Origin: an uncultured Clostridia bacterium
Lineage (GTDB): Bacteria > Bacillota > Clostridia > Christensenellales > CAG-138
Direction: 5' to 3'
Length of the DNA: 23,529 nucleotides
Assembly (NCBI GenBank): GCA_937894955.1
Contig: CALAXO010000133.1
Span: 1-23,529, forward strand
The first letter of the stretch is position 1; every line of letters begins with the position of its first letter. This document shows positions 6,701 to 13,037 of the stretch, piece by piece. The notes beneath the pieces were generated by a model. That model saw only the letters and a list, made by a program, of their open reading frames with translations. It made no database searches and was not told the origin of the DNA. Position numbers and translations under genes: made by a program.

Positions 6701-8260
6701 ATCGAACTTCACTGCGCCGATATCAAACACGCGCCCGTGAATGCCGCTTCCGAAATATGTCACCGCAACGGCACAATACTCCCTTTCAATCGAAACAAGT
6801 TCGCAATCGGGAAGCAGATAGCCTTCGCAGCCGAATATAACCTTTATGTTGTTCTTTTTGGCGGCTTTTTTTGCCTCCGGGAAAGAGTGCACAACGCCGT
6901 GGTCGGTTATTGCAATTGCCGTATGCCCCCATTTTGCGGCAAGCTCAACAACTTTGTCCAGATCCGCCGTTGCATCCATTGCGGACATCCTTGTGTGAAG
7001 GTGCAGCTCAACACGCTTTTCGGCCGATGCATCAGTTCTGCGTTCGATGGGATAACGGTTTATATCGTCCGCAAAAATACAGTAATCACGGGCATAATTA
7101 TCGTACCTGAACCAGCCGCGCACCATCAGTGCCGCGCCCTCCTCCTTTGCTTTTTCAAGCAGCTGTGAAGTTCGCACCTTTGCTGCTTCATCGGGAAATA
7201 TCTTTACCGCAACGGAGTTTGTGAGGTCGGTTATAAAAACCGTGATTATAACCGTTCCGCGCTTTGGTGAAACAAATGTTTCAATGCTCAGTATTGTTCC
7301 TTTTACAGTGACGCGCCCGGATTTATCGTCCAAATCCGCCATGTGCTGAACTTCGGGTTTGAGAATTTCTTTTCCGTAAACAATATCGCCGGGAGAAAGC
7401 TTTTTAATGTTCCGGCGCTGCGTTTTGACGGTTTTTTTAAAAGCTGCCGCTTTGCCCCAATCGCGCTTTACGACAGGTTCGGCAAGATCGATTCCGTCAT
7501 CCGCATTTGCATCGGCAACAATGCGCAGCGGCGTATTCCAACCATAGCTGTGCGCAACAAATGCGCGGAAATCGCCTGCCGCCGCCTGAGACACTGCACG
7601 CGTGTACCGTTCCGGAACAAAGAATACATATTCGCCTCCGTGCCTTTCGACGCGTGAACGGCGCAGTATCGGTTCAAGCTGCGGTGCAGTTTCGCACCAA
7701 AGATCGCGAAGCAGCAGTTCGGGTTCACCGTCTTCGCCGACAAGCCGCGCAACAACCTCGGAATAGTCAAAGCTGCATTTGACCGTTTGATATTGAAGCT
7801 CCGCCTGTATGTTTTTTTCCAGCTCCTCCGTTTCGGCAGGCAGCAGCAGGCGCGCACACTCGATACCAACACTGATTTCGCCCGTTTTTTTGCTGCGCAC
7901 GGCAGACTTTATTGAAACCGTTCCGTTTGCAAGATACTCAACGGCAAGGTTCTTTTTTGAATGTCCGCTGTTCTTTTGTTTTTCTGTCGAACTTTCTTTT
8001 TGATTTTTTGCTCGCACGGAATCGGGCTGCCTGCAATCATCGATGTATGGTTCATCGTCCTCCGAGTATGAATAAAACCCCCCGTCAGGAGGATCATCCC
8101 TCCACGGAACATCCGACGGCATTTCGGAGAAAGTGTCAGCCGGCGGAAGATCGTCCCACGGAACATCGGTCGGCGCAGCCGAGCCGGGTGTTCCTACGTA
8201 CTCGTTTATGCTTTCATACATATTCAATTCTTCCGCACTGCTTTTGTTCATTTTCAACAT
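3761..8260 (-). CDS. polC: DNA polymerase III alpha subunit, PolC type, with degenerate exonuclease domain
   Basis: A 1499-aa replicative polymerase (Bacillus PolC is about 1437 aa). Order: acidic N-terminal extension (1-100), PolC N-terminal domain (about 105-300), OB fold (about 315-405), PHP domain opening VELHLHTRMSAMDA (417) and resuming near 660, inserted exonuclease region (495-655), then the polymerase. The polymerase keeps the zinc finger CPNC...CPNC (974-1003), PDIDLNFSGEYQ with Asp1029 and Asp1031, and KLDILGHDDPT with Asp1154; the C-terminus ends DSDQVSMF as in Bacillus (NQLSLF). The exonuclease region aligns in length but has lost the DEDDh residues (Ala499, Thr501, Leu584, Ala634 and Thr639 at the five positions). 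The start is uncertain: ATG 8260 has a poor ribosome site, and ATG 8251 or ATG 8221 (MYESINEY) are alternatives. It lies between ispG and rimP, as in many Clostridia. Confidence 0.97.
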   Translation of the reverse strand: MLKMNKSSAEELNMYESINEYVGTPGSAAPTDVPWDDLPPADTFSEMPSDVPWRDDPPDGGFYSYSEDDEPYIDDCRQPDSVRAKNQKESSTEKQKNSGHSKKNLAVEYLANGTVSIKSAVRSKKTGEISVGIECARLLLPAETEELEKNIQAELQYQTVKCSFDYSEVVARLVGEDGEPELLLRDLWCETAPQLEPILRRSRVERHGGEYVFFVPERYTRAVSQAAAGDFRAFVAHSYGWNTPLRIVADANADDGIDLAEPVVKRDWGKAAAFKKTVKTQRRNIKKLSPGDIVYGKEILKPEVQHMADLDDKSGRVTVKGTILSIETFVSPKRGTVIITVFITDLTNSVAVKIFPDEAAKVRTSQLLEKAKEEGAALMVRGWFRYDNYARDYCIFADDINRYPIERRTDASAEKRVELHLHTRMSAMDATADLDKVVELAAKWGHTAIAITDHGVVHSFPEAKKAAKKNNIKVIFGCEGYLLPDCELVSIEREYCAVAVTYFGSGIHGRVFDIGAVKFDSFGRVISTFRTPVNPGVPQLPRIAKLTGYTDDDIDGAPLLSEAVNMLSDFAGGASLVLHCPEQLDLLHELTAAAGHGKELGLSKSCVSGSMLMQYLRRDLKAEERQLPELNAGAAAEWTAKNTADLLSKCRELNVSTVPLIDCTIKNLHKQKTNHIVLLAATQPGLKNLYKLVSYSNLDHFYKTPRIPRSLLNLHRDGIIIGTACEAGELFRAMVGGKSEEELLKIASWYDYLEIQPTGNNAFLVRDGLAKDDEELRDFNRRIVALGEKLNKPVVATGDVHFIEPEDSIFRAILMCSQNFKDAAVQPPLYFRTTEDMLAEFQYLGSDKAFEVVVKNTNLIADMCSQLRPFLDEKQTYSPELPGAADELKSLALNTAHELYGDPLPEIVQKRLDKELNSIIGNGYSSLYMVAQKLVSKSLSDGYLVGSRGSVGSSFVAHLAGITEVNALPAHYRCPNCKYSEFPDVGDDSRCGIDLPPKDCPNCGAPLRREGYEIPFETFLGFKGDKTPDIDLNFSGEYQPVAHKFTEVMFGEGHAFRAGTISGVKDKTAYGYVLHYCEEYGLNLSEAEKNRLATGCVGTRRTTGQHPGGIVIVPEDLEIFDFCPVQHPAEKIDAESITTHFDFHALDDKLVKLDILGHDDPTTLRMLQDITGIDPKSIPLHDEKTMSIFKSDEALGISLKELKCDVGSLGIPEFGTNFVRGMLMDTRPTTMEELVRIAGLSHGTDVWLKNAQDLVRDGTATLMEVICTRDDIMNYLIAHGGEPSLSFKTMESVRKGKGLKPEMEDAMHENNIPQWYIDSCKKIKYMFPRAHAAAYVMMSFRVAYYKVHYPLAFYAVYFTVRADKFDIEQCLGGAERVLGNLAELKAKDKLETKDEEQTVILEMVYEMNLRGIELLPIDIYKSKATRFTIEDGKLRPPFNAIAGLGDNAALLIEKGAEGGQFISREEFVKRTRANSAVMEKLDALGCLNDLPDSDQVSMF

Positions 8261-8288
8261 GGCTTTCTCAACATTGAAAGCTTCCTTT
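8254..8288 (-). promoter_or_regulatory. Ribosome site and six-codon upstream ORF overlapping the polC start
   Basis: The best Shine-Dalgarno before polC, AAGGAAG (8287-8281), is 6 nt from an ATG at 8274 rather than from a polC start. That ATG opens a six-codon ORF (MLRKPC) whose TGA at 8256-8254 overlaps the polC ATG at 8260 in another frame. This suggests translational coupling or a leader peptide; function is inferred. Confidence 0.3.
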
Positions 8289-8428
8289 CTTCCGTTTTCG
8301 GGTTAACTTAACTAAGCAAAATCCTTATCAATTGCAGAGCCGCGAAAGCCGCAATCGAGTCGTTTTGCTTTGATTCGGTTTGTTAATCAGCTCAAAGATT
8401 CAAGGCATGAATCAAGAATCATGTCATT
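8282..8428 (-). other. ispG-polC intergenic region
   Basis: On the minus strand a hairpin GATTCA-TGCCT-TGAATC lies just after ispG, followed by a short T stretch; it could be a weak terminator. I found no convincing promoter for polC here, so read-through from ispG is possible. Confidence 0.25.
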
Positions 8429-9481
8429 TCATTTCCGTTTCATCATTTCCGATGCATCTGCGATGAACCTGTCCACCACTTGCGGCAGCTTATCCGAATA
8501 GATTATTTCGCCCTTTTTAAACACAACCGCGTTCACCGAACCGAATGCAATGCCTATATCGGCTTCGCGCGCTTCACCCGGGCCGTTGACAGCGCAGCCC
8601 ATAACTGCGATTTTTATTGCATTGCCCGTATCTTCGGGCAGCGCAGCGCGAACCTTTTTGACTATTTCTTCAAGGTTAACGCGGGTGCGCCCGCAGGTCG
8701 GGCAGCTCACAACATCCGCCCCGTCATTACGCAGGCCGACAGCGCGAAGTATCTTCTTTGCTGCCTCAACTTCCTGCAAAACTCCTCCGGTCATCGAAAC
8801 GCGCACCGTATCACCGATGCCGTCAATAAGCAGGCTGCCGATTCCGATTGCGGATTTCAGCAATGCAGTCTCGCCCATGCCCGCCTCTGTAACACCGATG
8901 TGGAGCGGATACGGCATAATTTGCGATGCCAGGCGATAGGCGCGTACAGTCGTTACCGGATCCGATGCTTTAAGCGAAACAACAATGTCGCTGAAGCCGC
9001 AGTTTTCAAGCAGTTCCGCGTGACGCTGTGCGCTTTCAACCATTGCTTCCGCGCATACTCCGTATTTTTGCAAAAGTTCTTTTTCAAGCGAACCGCCGTT
9101 CACTCCGATACGTATCGGAACTCCGTATGCCGAGGCGCATTCCGCAAGCTTCCGCACGCCCGCTTCCGAGCCGATGTTGCCCGGATTGATGCGGACTTTG
9201 GCAACACCCGCCTTGATTGCACCTATGGCAAGTCTGTAATCAAAATGAATATCCGCAACGAGCGGAATATGTATTTTTGATATTATTTGCGGCAGCACTT
9301 CAACACAGCGTTCATCATAAACCGAGGAACGGACGATTTCGCACCCCGCATTCTCAAGCTCCAGAATTTGTTTCACCGTTGCTTCAGCATTGCGCGTATC
9401 CGTGTTTGTCATGGACTGAATCGAAATCGGTGCGCCGCCGCCCATGCGAACCCCGCCGACATTTACCTGTATTCTACTCAT
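8429..9481 (-). CDS. ispG: 4-hydroxy-3-methylbut-2-enyl diphosphate synthase (IspG/GcpE)
   Basis: A 350-aa iron-sulfur enzyme of the MEP isoprenoid pathway that converts MEcPP to HMBPP in the cytosol. The TIM-barrel part contains GGAPISIQSMTNTDT (15-29), VADIHFDYRLA (75-85) and INPGNIG (98-104). The C-terminal [4Fe-4S] domain supplies Cys260 and Cys263 (SCPTCGRT), Cys296 (GCAVNGPGE) and Glu303, the usual cluster ligands. Length is that of the short bacterial form. ATG 9481 fits the family start; the frame runs open to a TTG at 9547, but those 22 extra residues are not family-like. No good Shine-Dalgarno precedes 9481. It is upstream of polC with a 168-bp gap. Confidence 0.95.
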   Translation of the reverse strand: MSRIQVNVGGVRMGGGAPISIQSMTNTDTRNAEATVKQILELENAGCEIVRSSVYDERCVEVLPQIISKIHIPLVADIHFDYRLAIGAIKAGVAKVRINPGNIGSEAGVRKLAECASAYGVPIRIGVNGGSLEKELLQKYGVCAEAMVESAQRHAELLENCGFSDIVVSLKASDPVTTVRAYRLASQIMPYPLHIGVTEAGMGETALLKSAIGIGSLLIDGIGDTVRVSMTGGVLQEVEAAKKILRAVGLRNDGADVVSCPTCGRTRVNLEEIVKKVRAALPEDTGNAIKIAVMGCAVNGPGEAREADIGIAFGSVNAVVFKKGEIIYSDKLPQVVDRFIADASEMMKRK

Positions 9482-9575
9482 ATTCAAACCGCTTCGTGCC
9501 CGTTTATTTCTTCCGTTTCGGAGTAAACCGTCCGAAGCTGCCTCCAAACTTATTTCTTACCCCGTTTGCCTCTTT

Positions 9576-9665
9576 CGGCATTATCCGCACGGCAGGGATA
9601 AAGCACAGCCTTAAACAGCGAATTTTACATCTGTCCGGCATTATCCGCACGGCAGGGATAAAGCA
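9576..9665. repeat. Two identical 30-bp repeats separated by 30 bp
   Basis: Positions 9576-9605 and 9636-9665 are identical over 30 bases, with a 30-bp unrelated spacer. Each copy holds an inverted repeat, TTATCC-n9-GGATAA, extended outward by GC/GC across one A-A mismatch. They lie between ispG and the nitroreductase gene. Operator pair, REP-like element or a two-repeat CRISPR-like remnant are all possible; no cas gene is present in the window. Confidence 0.85.
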
Positions 9666-9714
9666 GGACAAAACAGAATGAAAATTGAAACTTTCCCGTT
9701 CCGCCTGCACGTGC

Positions 9715-10293
9715 TTACCTGATATCAATAATATGACTGCAATCCCACTCATGCGGGGTTTTACTCATTGCAGCATGACCGACGGAAATTCCGATCATGA
9801 ATTCGCGCTCCTCTTCTATACCGAGCAGTTTTTTGTATTTTGCCGCATTCGGGCCTTCAAAGGCGAGCCTCGGCAACCCGAGTATGACGGAATCCAAGCC
9901 GATGCTTTTTGCGGCAAGCGCAATGTTTTGAACCGCTATGCCCGCATCAACACCCGAAAATTTTGCCGGATGAGCAAAAATACCTACAAAGAGAGGTGCA
10001 TCATACATGATTTTGCCGCCGCGCTGTTTTATTTTTTCGGCAAAAGCAGCATCGCCGCCGGCGCACGCCGCCTCAACAACGCCCGCTTCAAGCTCTGCAA
10101 TGATTTCCGCATTCGTAACGAACACAAACCGCTGATCCTGTGCATTCATTGCCGTCGGTGCACTGAGTGCGGCATCCTGAAGCAGAGAAATCTGCTCTGG
10201 GGTAAGTTTTTCGTTCGTGTAAGCACGAATGCTGCTGCGTTCAAGCATCGTTTTAATAACATCGTTTACATATGCCTTTGAATTATTGTTCAT
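9715..10293 (-). CDS. Nitroreductase-family FMN oxidoreductase
   Basis: A 192-aa protein of the NfsA/FRP nitroreductase superfamily, usual length 170-220 aa. ERSSIRAYTNEKLTPEQ carries the FMN-phosphate-binding R-S-x-R motif near the N-terminus. It is followed by the ALSAPTAMNAQDQRFVFVT helix-strand, the dimer-interface and active-site stretch DAGIAVQNIALAAKSIGLDSV, and the late FMN-contact region GLPRLAFEGPNAAKYKKLLGI. The family uses NAD(P)H to reduce nitro compounds, quinones or flavins; the substrate cannot be read here. ATG 10293 is chosen because GGAGG lies 6 nt upstream; the frame is open to 10359, inside the predicted leader. It has its own promoter, so it is likely a single-gene unit, possibly reading on into ispG since no terminator was seen. 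Confidence 0.85.
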   Translation of the reverse strand: MNNNSKAYVNDVIKTMLERSSIRAYTNEKLTPEQISLLQDAALSAPTAMNAQDQRFVFVTNAEIIAELEAGVVEAACAGGDAAFAEKIKQRGGKIMYDAPLFVGIFAHPAKFSGVDAGIAVQNIALAAKSIGLDSVILGLPRLAFEGPNAAKYKKLLGIEEEREFMIGISVGHAAMSKTPHEWDCSHIIDIR

Positions 10294-10363
10294 TTTCTGC
10301 CTCCGATTTAATTTAATCATTTCAGTACCATTTTTACCGTTCGCGGCGCACTGCCGCACTTCA

Positions 10364-10392
10364 AGTATAATTCAATTTTAAAAAATTAGCAA
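10364..10392 (-). promoter_or_regulatory. SigA-type promoter of the nitroreductase gene
   Basis: TTGCTA (10392-10387), 17-bp spacer, TATACT (10369-10364). The predicted transcript start is about 64 nt before ATG 10293. Confidence 0.65.
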
Positions 10393-10524
10393 CCTATCGC
10401 AGCGAATAAATTGAAAAATTTGCCGCCGCCTTTTCTGCGCATGAGCTTTGCATCCCGTGAACAAACTAACAGAGCAACAGCATCGGCTTTTCGGCTGTTC
10501 AAAAAATTGCAGGAGGTACGCAAA

Positions 10525-10668
10525 ATGAAGGCTATCGGTTTTGTCTCCGGAATGGCACTAGGCATGGCAGCGGCGGTTGCCGCCGTTTCGGCAGTTTATC
10601 CCGACGTTCCCAAGCGTGCAAAGCGCGACACGAAGCACATCTGGCGCAGCATGATGAGCAAGCATTGA
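10525..10668 (+). CDS. Small putative membrane protein, 47 aa
   Basis: The start is ATG 10525, preceded by AGGAGG 8 nt upstream; an in-frame extension back to 10411 has no ribosome site. The 47-aa product has one hydrophobic, Ala/Gly/Met-rich segment (about residues 4-24, GFVSGMALGMAAAVAAVSAV) followed by a basic tail (PKRAKRDTKHIWRSMM). This suggests a single-span inner-membrane protein with the C-terminus in the cytoplasm by the positive-inside rule. The strong ribosome site and the terminator 70 bp downstream support a real gene. I do not recognise the family and assign no function. Confidence 0.65.
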   Translation: MKAIGFVSGMALGMAAAVAAVSAVYPDVPKRAKRDTKHIWRSMMSKH

Positions 10669-10738
10669 TCCCGCCCGCACAAGCTGTTACGGATCAGCGC
10701 TTTTGAAGAGGTGCATTTCTTCATGCATATTCATGCAC

Positions 10739-10770
10739 AAAAGCCGCAGTCGATAAACCGCGGCTTTTTG
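10739..10770. terminator. Intrinsic terminator shared by convergent genes
   Basis: AAAAGCCGC pairs with GCGGCTTTT across a 12-nt loop, with TTTTT on the plus strand and TTTT on the minus strand. It lies between the 47-aa gene (plus) and rpmA (minus). A smaller TGCAT-ATTC-ATGCA hairpin sits just before it at 10725-10738. Confidence 0.75.
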
Positions 10771-10838
10771 TTTTATGTTGTTTTGTTTGCGCTCCGTCCG
10801 AATTTGCGGAGCTGTCAAGAATTCGCTCGGTGAAAAGC

Positions 10839-11129
10839 TCAGCCTGCGATTTCCTCGGGATAAACGCTGACGCACTTGCGGCCGCCGTGCTTGGTTTCGA
10901 AGCGAAGAATGCCGTCAACCTTTGCAAACAGCGTATCGTCCTTACCGATGCCGACGTTATTGCCGGGATGGAAATGTGTGCCGCGCTGCCTTACGAGAAT
11001 GTTGCCCGCAAGAACGAACTGACCGTCCGCACGCTTGGGTCCCAAACGCTTGGATTCACTTTCACGACCGTTACGGGAGCTGCCGACGCCCTTCTTATGT
11101 GCGAAAAGCTGCAAATTGATCCTGAACAT
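10839..11129 (-). CDS. rpmA: Ribosomal protein bL27 with cleavable N-terminal leader
   Basis: A 96-aa L27 of the 50S subunit, located at the peptidyl-transferase centre. It opens MFRINLQLFAHKKGVGSS: the first nine residues are the Bacillota-type leader (consensus LQFFA, here LQLFA). Prp removes this leader to expose the basic Ala/His-Lys-Lys-Gly tail. The body carries the standard SKRLGPKRADGQFV, RQRGTHFHPGNNVGIGKDDTLFA and KVSVYP-like segments. ATG 11129 has GGAGG 8 nt upstream. The prp stop lies 2 bp before it, and the order rplU-prp-rpmA is conserved in Bacillota. Confidence 0.97.
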   Translation of the reverse strand: MFRINLQLFAHKKGVGSSRNGRESESKRLGPKRADGQFVLAGNILVRQRGTHFHPGNNVGIGKDDTLFAKVDGILRFETKHGGRKCVSVYPEEIAG

Positions 11130-11131
11130 AG

Positions 11132-11461
11132 TTAAACCTCCCTCTCTGTCAGTTTAAGATAATCACTATAATCTTGTTCAACGGAACGAAGCCCCAAAAG
11201 CATCGTTCCAAGTATAAGCTCTGCCTGCTGCAATTTTGAACCTTTAACGGTTTTTTCAAGCATCAGATAGAGCCCTCCGTCTTCGATCTCCAGTGCGGCG
11301 GGGCAGCGGACAAGCTCCGAAATGCCCATTGCGGCGGTCTGCGTGATTGCCGAAACCGCTGCACAAACGATATCTTCTCCGCATTCGGCATAACCCGTAT
11401 GTCCGTGTGCATCAAAGCCTATCGGTTTGCCGCCCTTCAAAAAAACGGTTATCTCGGTCAT
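11132..11461 (-). CDS. prp: Ribosomal-processing cysteine protease Prp
   Basis: A 109-aa protease (formerly YsxB/DUF464) that trims the leader of L27. The catalytic pair is visible as His21 in GHTGYAECGEDIVCAA and Cys33 in the same segment, in the family's H-x11-C spacing. Length is as expected (about 105-110 aa). ATG 11461 is preceded by AGAGG at 8 nt. It lies between rplU (11-bp gap) and rpmA (2-bp gap), so the protease and its substrate are co-translated. The presence of LQLFA in the adjacent L27 supports the assignment. Confidence 0.93.
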   Translation of the reverse strand: MTEITVFLKGGKPIGFDAHGHTGYAECGEDIVCAAVSAITQTAAMGISELVRCPAALEIEDGGLYLMLEKTVKGSKLQQAELILGTMLLGLRSVEQDYSDYLKLTEREV

Positions 11462-11472
11462 GCAATTACCTC

Positions 11473-11778
11473 TCAGCCGATGGAAAGGATCTTGACCTTG
11501 GTGTAGGGCTGACGATGACCCTGTTTCCTGCGATAATCCTTTTTGGGCTTATACTTGAAAACAACGACCTTTTTGCCCTTGCCGTGTTCGAGAACCTCTG
11601 CCTTTGCAGAAACGCCCTTAACAACGGGGGTGCCGATCTGAACGTTTTCGCCGTCAGCCATCATCAGTACATCGAAATTGACGTTTGCACCGATCTGCTC
11701 ATCGAGCTTTTCGACCATGATCTCGCTGCCAACCTCAACCTTGTACTGCTTACCGCCGGTTACGATGATTGCGTACAT
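11473..11778 (-). CDS. rplU: Ribosomal protein bL21
   Basis: A 101-aa 50S protein that contacts 23S rRNA. The opening MYAIIVTGGKQYKVEVGSE and the C-terminal KPKKDYRRKQGHRQPYTKVKI, with its basic RNA-binding stretch, are the standard L21 signatures, and the length is typical (about 102 aa). ATG 11778 has GGAGGA about 10 nt upstream. First gene of rplU-prp-rpmA, behind a strong promoter and an 80-nt structured leader. Confidence 0.97.
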   Translation of the reverse strand: MYAIIVTGGKQYKVEVGSEIMVEKLDEQIGANVNFDVLMMADGENVQIGTPVVKGVSAKAEVLEHGKGKKVVVFKYKPKKDYRRKQGHRQPYTKVKILSIG

Positions 11779-11859
11779 TATAACAGTTCCTCCTCTTACC
11801 AGTCTCGCCCTTACGGTGGATGCCTTTGCATCACTTTAAACCGTTTTGGAGCGGCTCAA
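11779..11859 (-). promoter_or_regulatory. Structured rplU leader (candidate L21 leader)
   Basis: The predicted 80-nt leader holds a hairpin at 11834-11816 (GATGC-AAAG-GCATC extended by GU/AC). A second short stem is formed by CCG...CGG upstream. L21 leader RNAs that bind a ribosomal protein are known in Bacillota, but I cannot confirm the family from sequence alone. Confidence 0.4.
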
Positions 11860-11865
11860 TGAGTA

Positions 11866-11894
11866 ATGTTACCATACTCCGGGTGTATTGTCAA
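11866..11894 (-). promoter_or_regulatory. Strong SigA promoter of rplU-prp-rpmA
   Basis: TTGACA (11894-11889), 17-bp spacer, TAACAT (11871-11866). The predicted start is near 11859. Confidence 0.8.
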
Positions 11895-11958
11895 GCATTT
11901 TTTGCTGCCGCGGCTGTATATTTTCGGCAAAACACTTCCCTTTCCGCGCAATCTGCCG

Positions 11959-11964
11959 TATAAT
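11959..11964 (+). promoter_or_regulatory. TATAAT box directly before the glycosylase ATG
   Basis: A perfect TATAAT ends 6 bp before ATG 11971, so transcription would start at or next to the start codon. The -35 region is poor (TTCCCT at 17 bp). No Shine-Dalgarno is present. Confidence 0.45.
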
Positions 11965-11970
11965 CGGCAT

Positions 11971-12960
11971 ATGAAGTTCAAATATTTCAAAAACATGCTT
12001 GTTATCAACGGCACGAAACCGTTTGATCTTGAAAAAAGCTGCACCTGCGGGCAGGCGTTCCGTTGGGTCAAAACTCCCTTGCATATGCAGGCGGGCTTAT
12101 TTGGCGAATGCGGTCTGCACGATGCCGAGGATCCTCCTGCGTTCACAGGTGTTATTCGAGGGCGCGCCGTGCTTGTTGTGCAATCCGGCAATTCGCTTAT
12201 TGTAACTCCATGCGCAAAGGGGGAAGCGCAGCTTTTTATCGACTATTTTGACCTCAAACGCGATTATTACGCCGTTGAAGCCGCGCTTGCCGCCGATGAA
12301 CGGCTTCGGGTATGCCTTCCCGGTTCATCCGGAATCCGCGTTTTTAACCAGGAACCGTTTGAAGCGCTGATCTCGTTCATCATATCTGCAAACAACAATA
12401 TCAAGCGCATATCGGGCATTATCGACAGGCTCTGTTCGCTTGCGGGGGAAAGGCTGCCCGTGCGGTACTTTTCCGACTGCGCAGCCGACGGTTGCGGTTT
12501 CGGTAAAAGCAGCGAAGTTTTCGCTTTTCCGACCCCGGAGCGCATTGCCGCACTTTCCGAAGATGAATTGAAGCAAATCGGTGCAGGTTATCGCGCTTCG
12601 TATATAATCAAATCCGCCAAACGCATTGCCGATGGTTATGATCTTGAAAAGCTGCGGTCACTTTCGACAGTCGAAGCACGAAAAGAACTTTTGACATTTC
12701 CGGGAGTCGGCCCGAAGGTTGCGGACTGCATCCTTTTGTTCTCCCTCGGGCATGCGGATGCTTTCCCCGTTGATGTATGGATCGAAAGAGCAATGACCGA
12801 ACTGTATTTCTCCGATTTTTTGATCTCGGACACCTCGGCCGCGCGCCCTGCACCGACAAAATCGGACATTCAGGCCGCCGCACGCAGCATCGGCAAACTT
12901 TCCGGAATCGTTCAGCAATACATCTTTTTCTATGCACGAAATCAAAAACTCGGCACATAA
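11971..12960 (+). CDS. ogg: 8-oxoguanine DNA glycosylase/AP lyase, OGG1 type
   Basis: A 329-aa bifunctional base-excision repair enzyme that removes 8-oxoguanine and nicks the abasic site. The N-terminal OGG domain contains CGQAFRW (26-32). The central part has FEALISFIISANNNIKRI (130-147), a clear OGG1 signature. The helix-hairpin-helix-GPD motif is LTFPGVGPKVADC...FPVDVW, with Lys249 as the Schiff-base lysine and Asp268 as the catalytic aspartate. ATG 11971 lacks a ribosome site and sits 7 nt after a TATAAT; ATG 11995 is a possible alternative that keeps all motifs. The frame is open upstream to 11866, but that stretch overlaps the rplU promoter. It is divergent from rplU. Confidence 0.92.
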   Translation: MKFKYFKNMLVINGTKPFDLEKSCTCGQAFRWVKTPLHMQAGLFGECGLHDAEDPPAFTGVIRGRAVLVVQSGNSLIVTPCAKGEAQLFIDYFDLKRDYYAVEAALAADERLRVCLPGSSGIRVFNQEPFEALISFIISANNNIKRISGIIDRLCSLAGERLPVRYFSDCAADGCGFGKSSEVFAFPTPERIAALSEDELKQIGAGYRASYIIKSAKRIADGYDLEKLRSLSTVEARKELLTFPGVGPKVADCILLFSLGHADAFPVDVWIERAMTELYFSDFLISDTSAARPAPTKSDIQAAARSIGKLSGIVQQYIFFYARNQKLGT

Positions 12961-13011
12961 AGCATCCTATCCGAAATGCATGAGTGCCGAGTTGAATTCT
13001 GTTTTAAAGAA

Positions 13012-13037
13012 CCGAAAACAAAGAGCTTTTGCTCTTA
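13012..13037 (-). terminator. Terminator of the peptidoglycan-binding protein gene
   Basis: AAGAGC-AAAA-GCTCTT begins at the stop codon (13036-13021) and is followed by TGTTTT on the minus strand. The short stem makes it a moderate call. Confidence 0.5.

Noticed and set aside
9576..9665. A genuine CRISPR array
   Set aside because: Only two repeats, no cas genes, no leader; kept as a repeat feature instead.
9504..9752. An 82-aa minus-strand frame with a repeated FIPAVRIMP peptide
   Set aside because: The peptide repeat is only the translation of the 30-bp DNA repeats, with no ribosome site.
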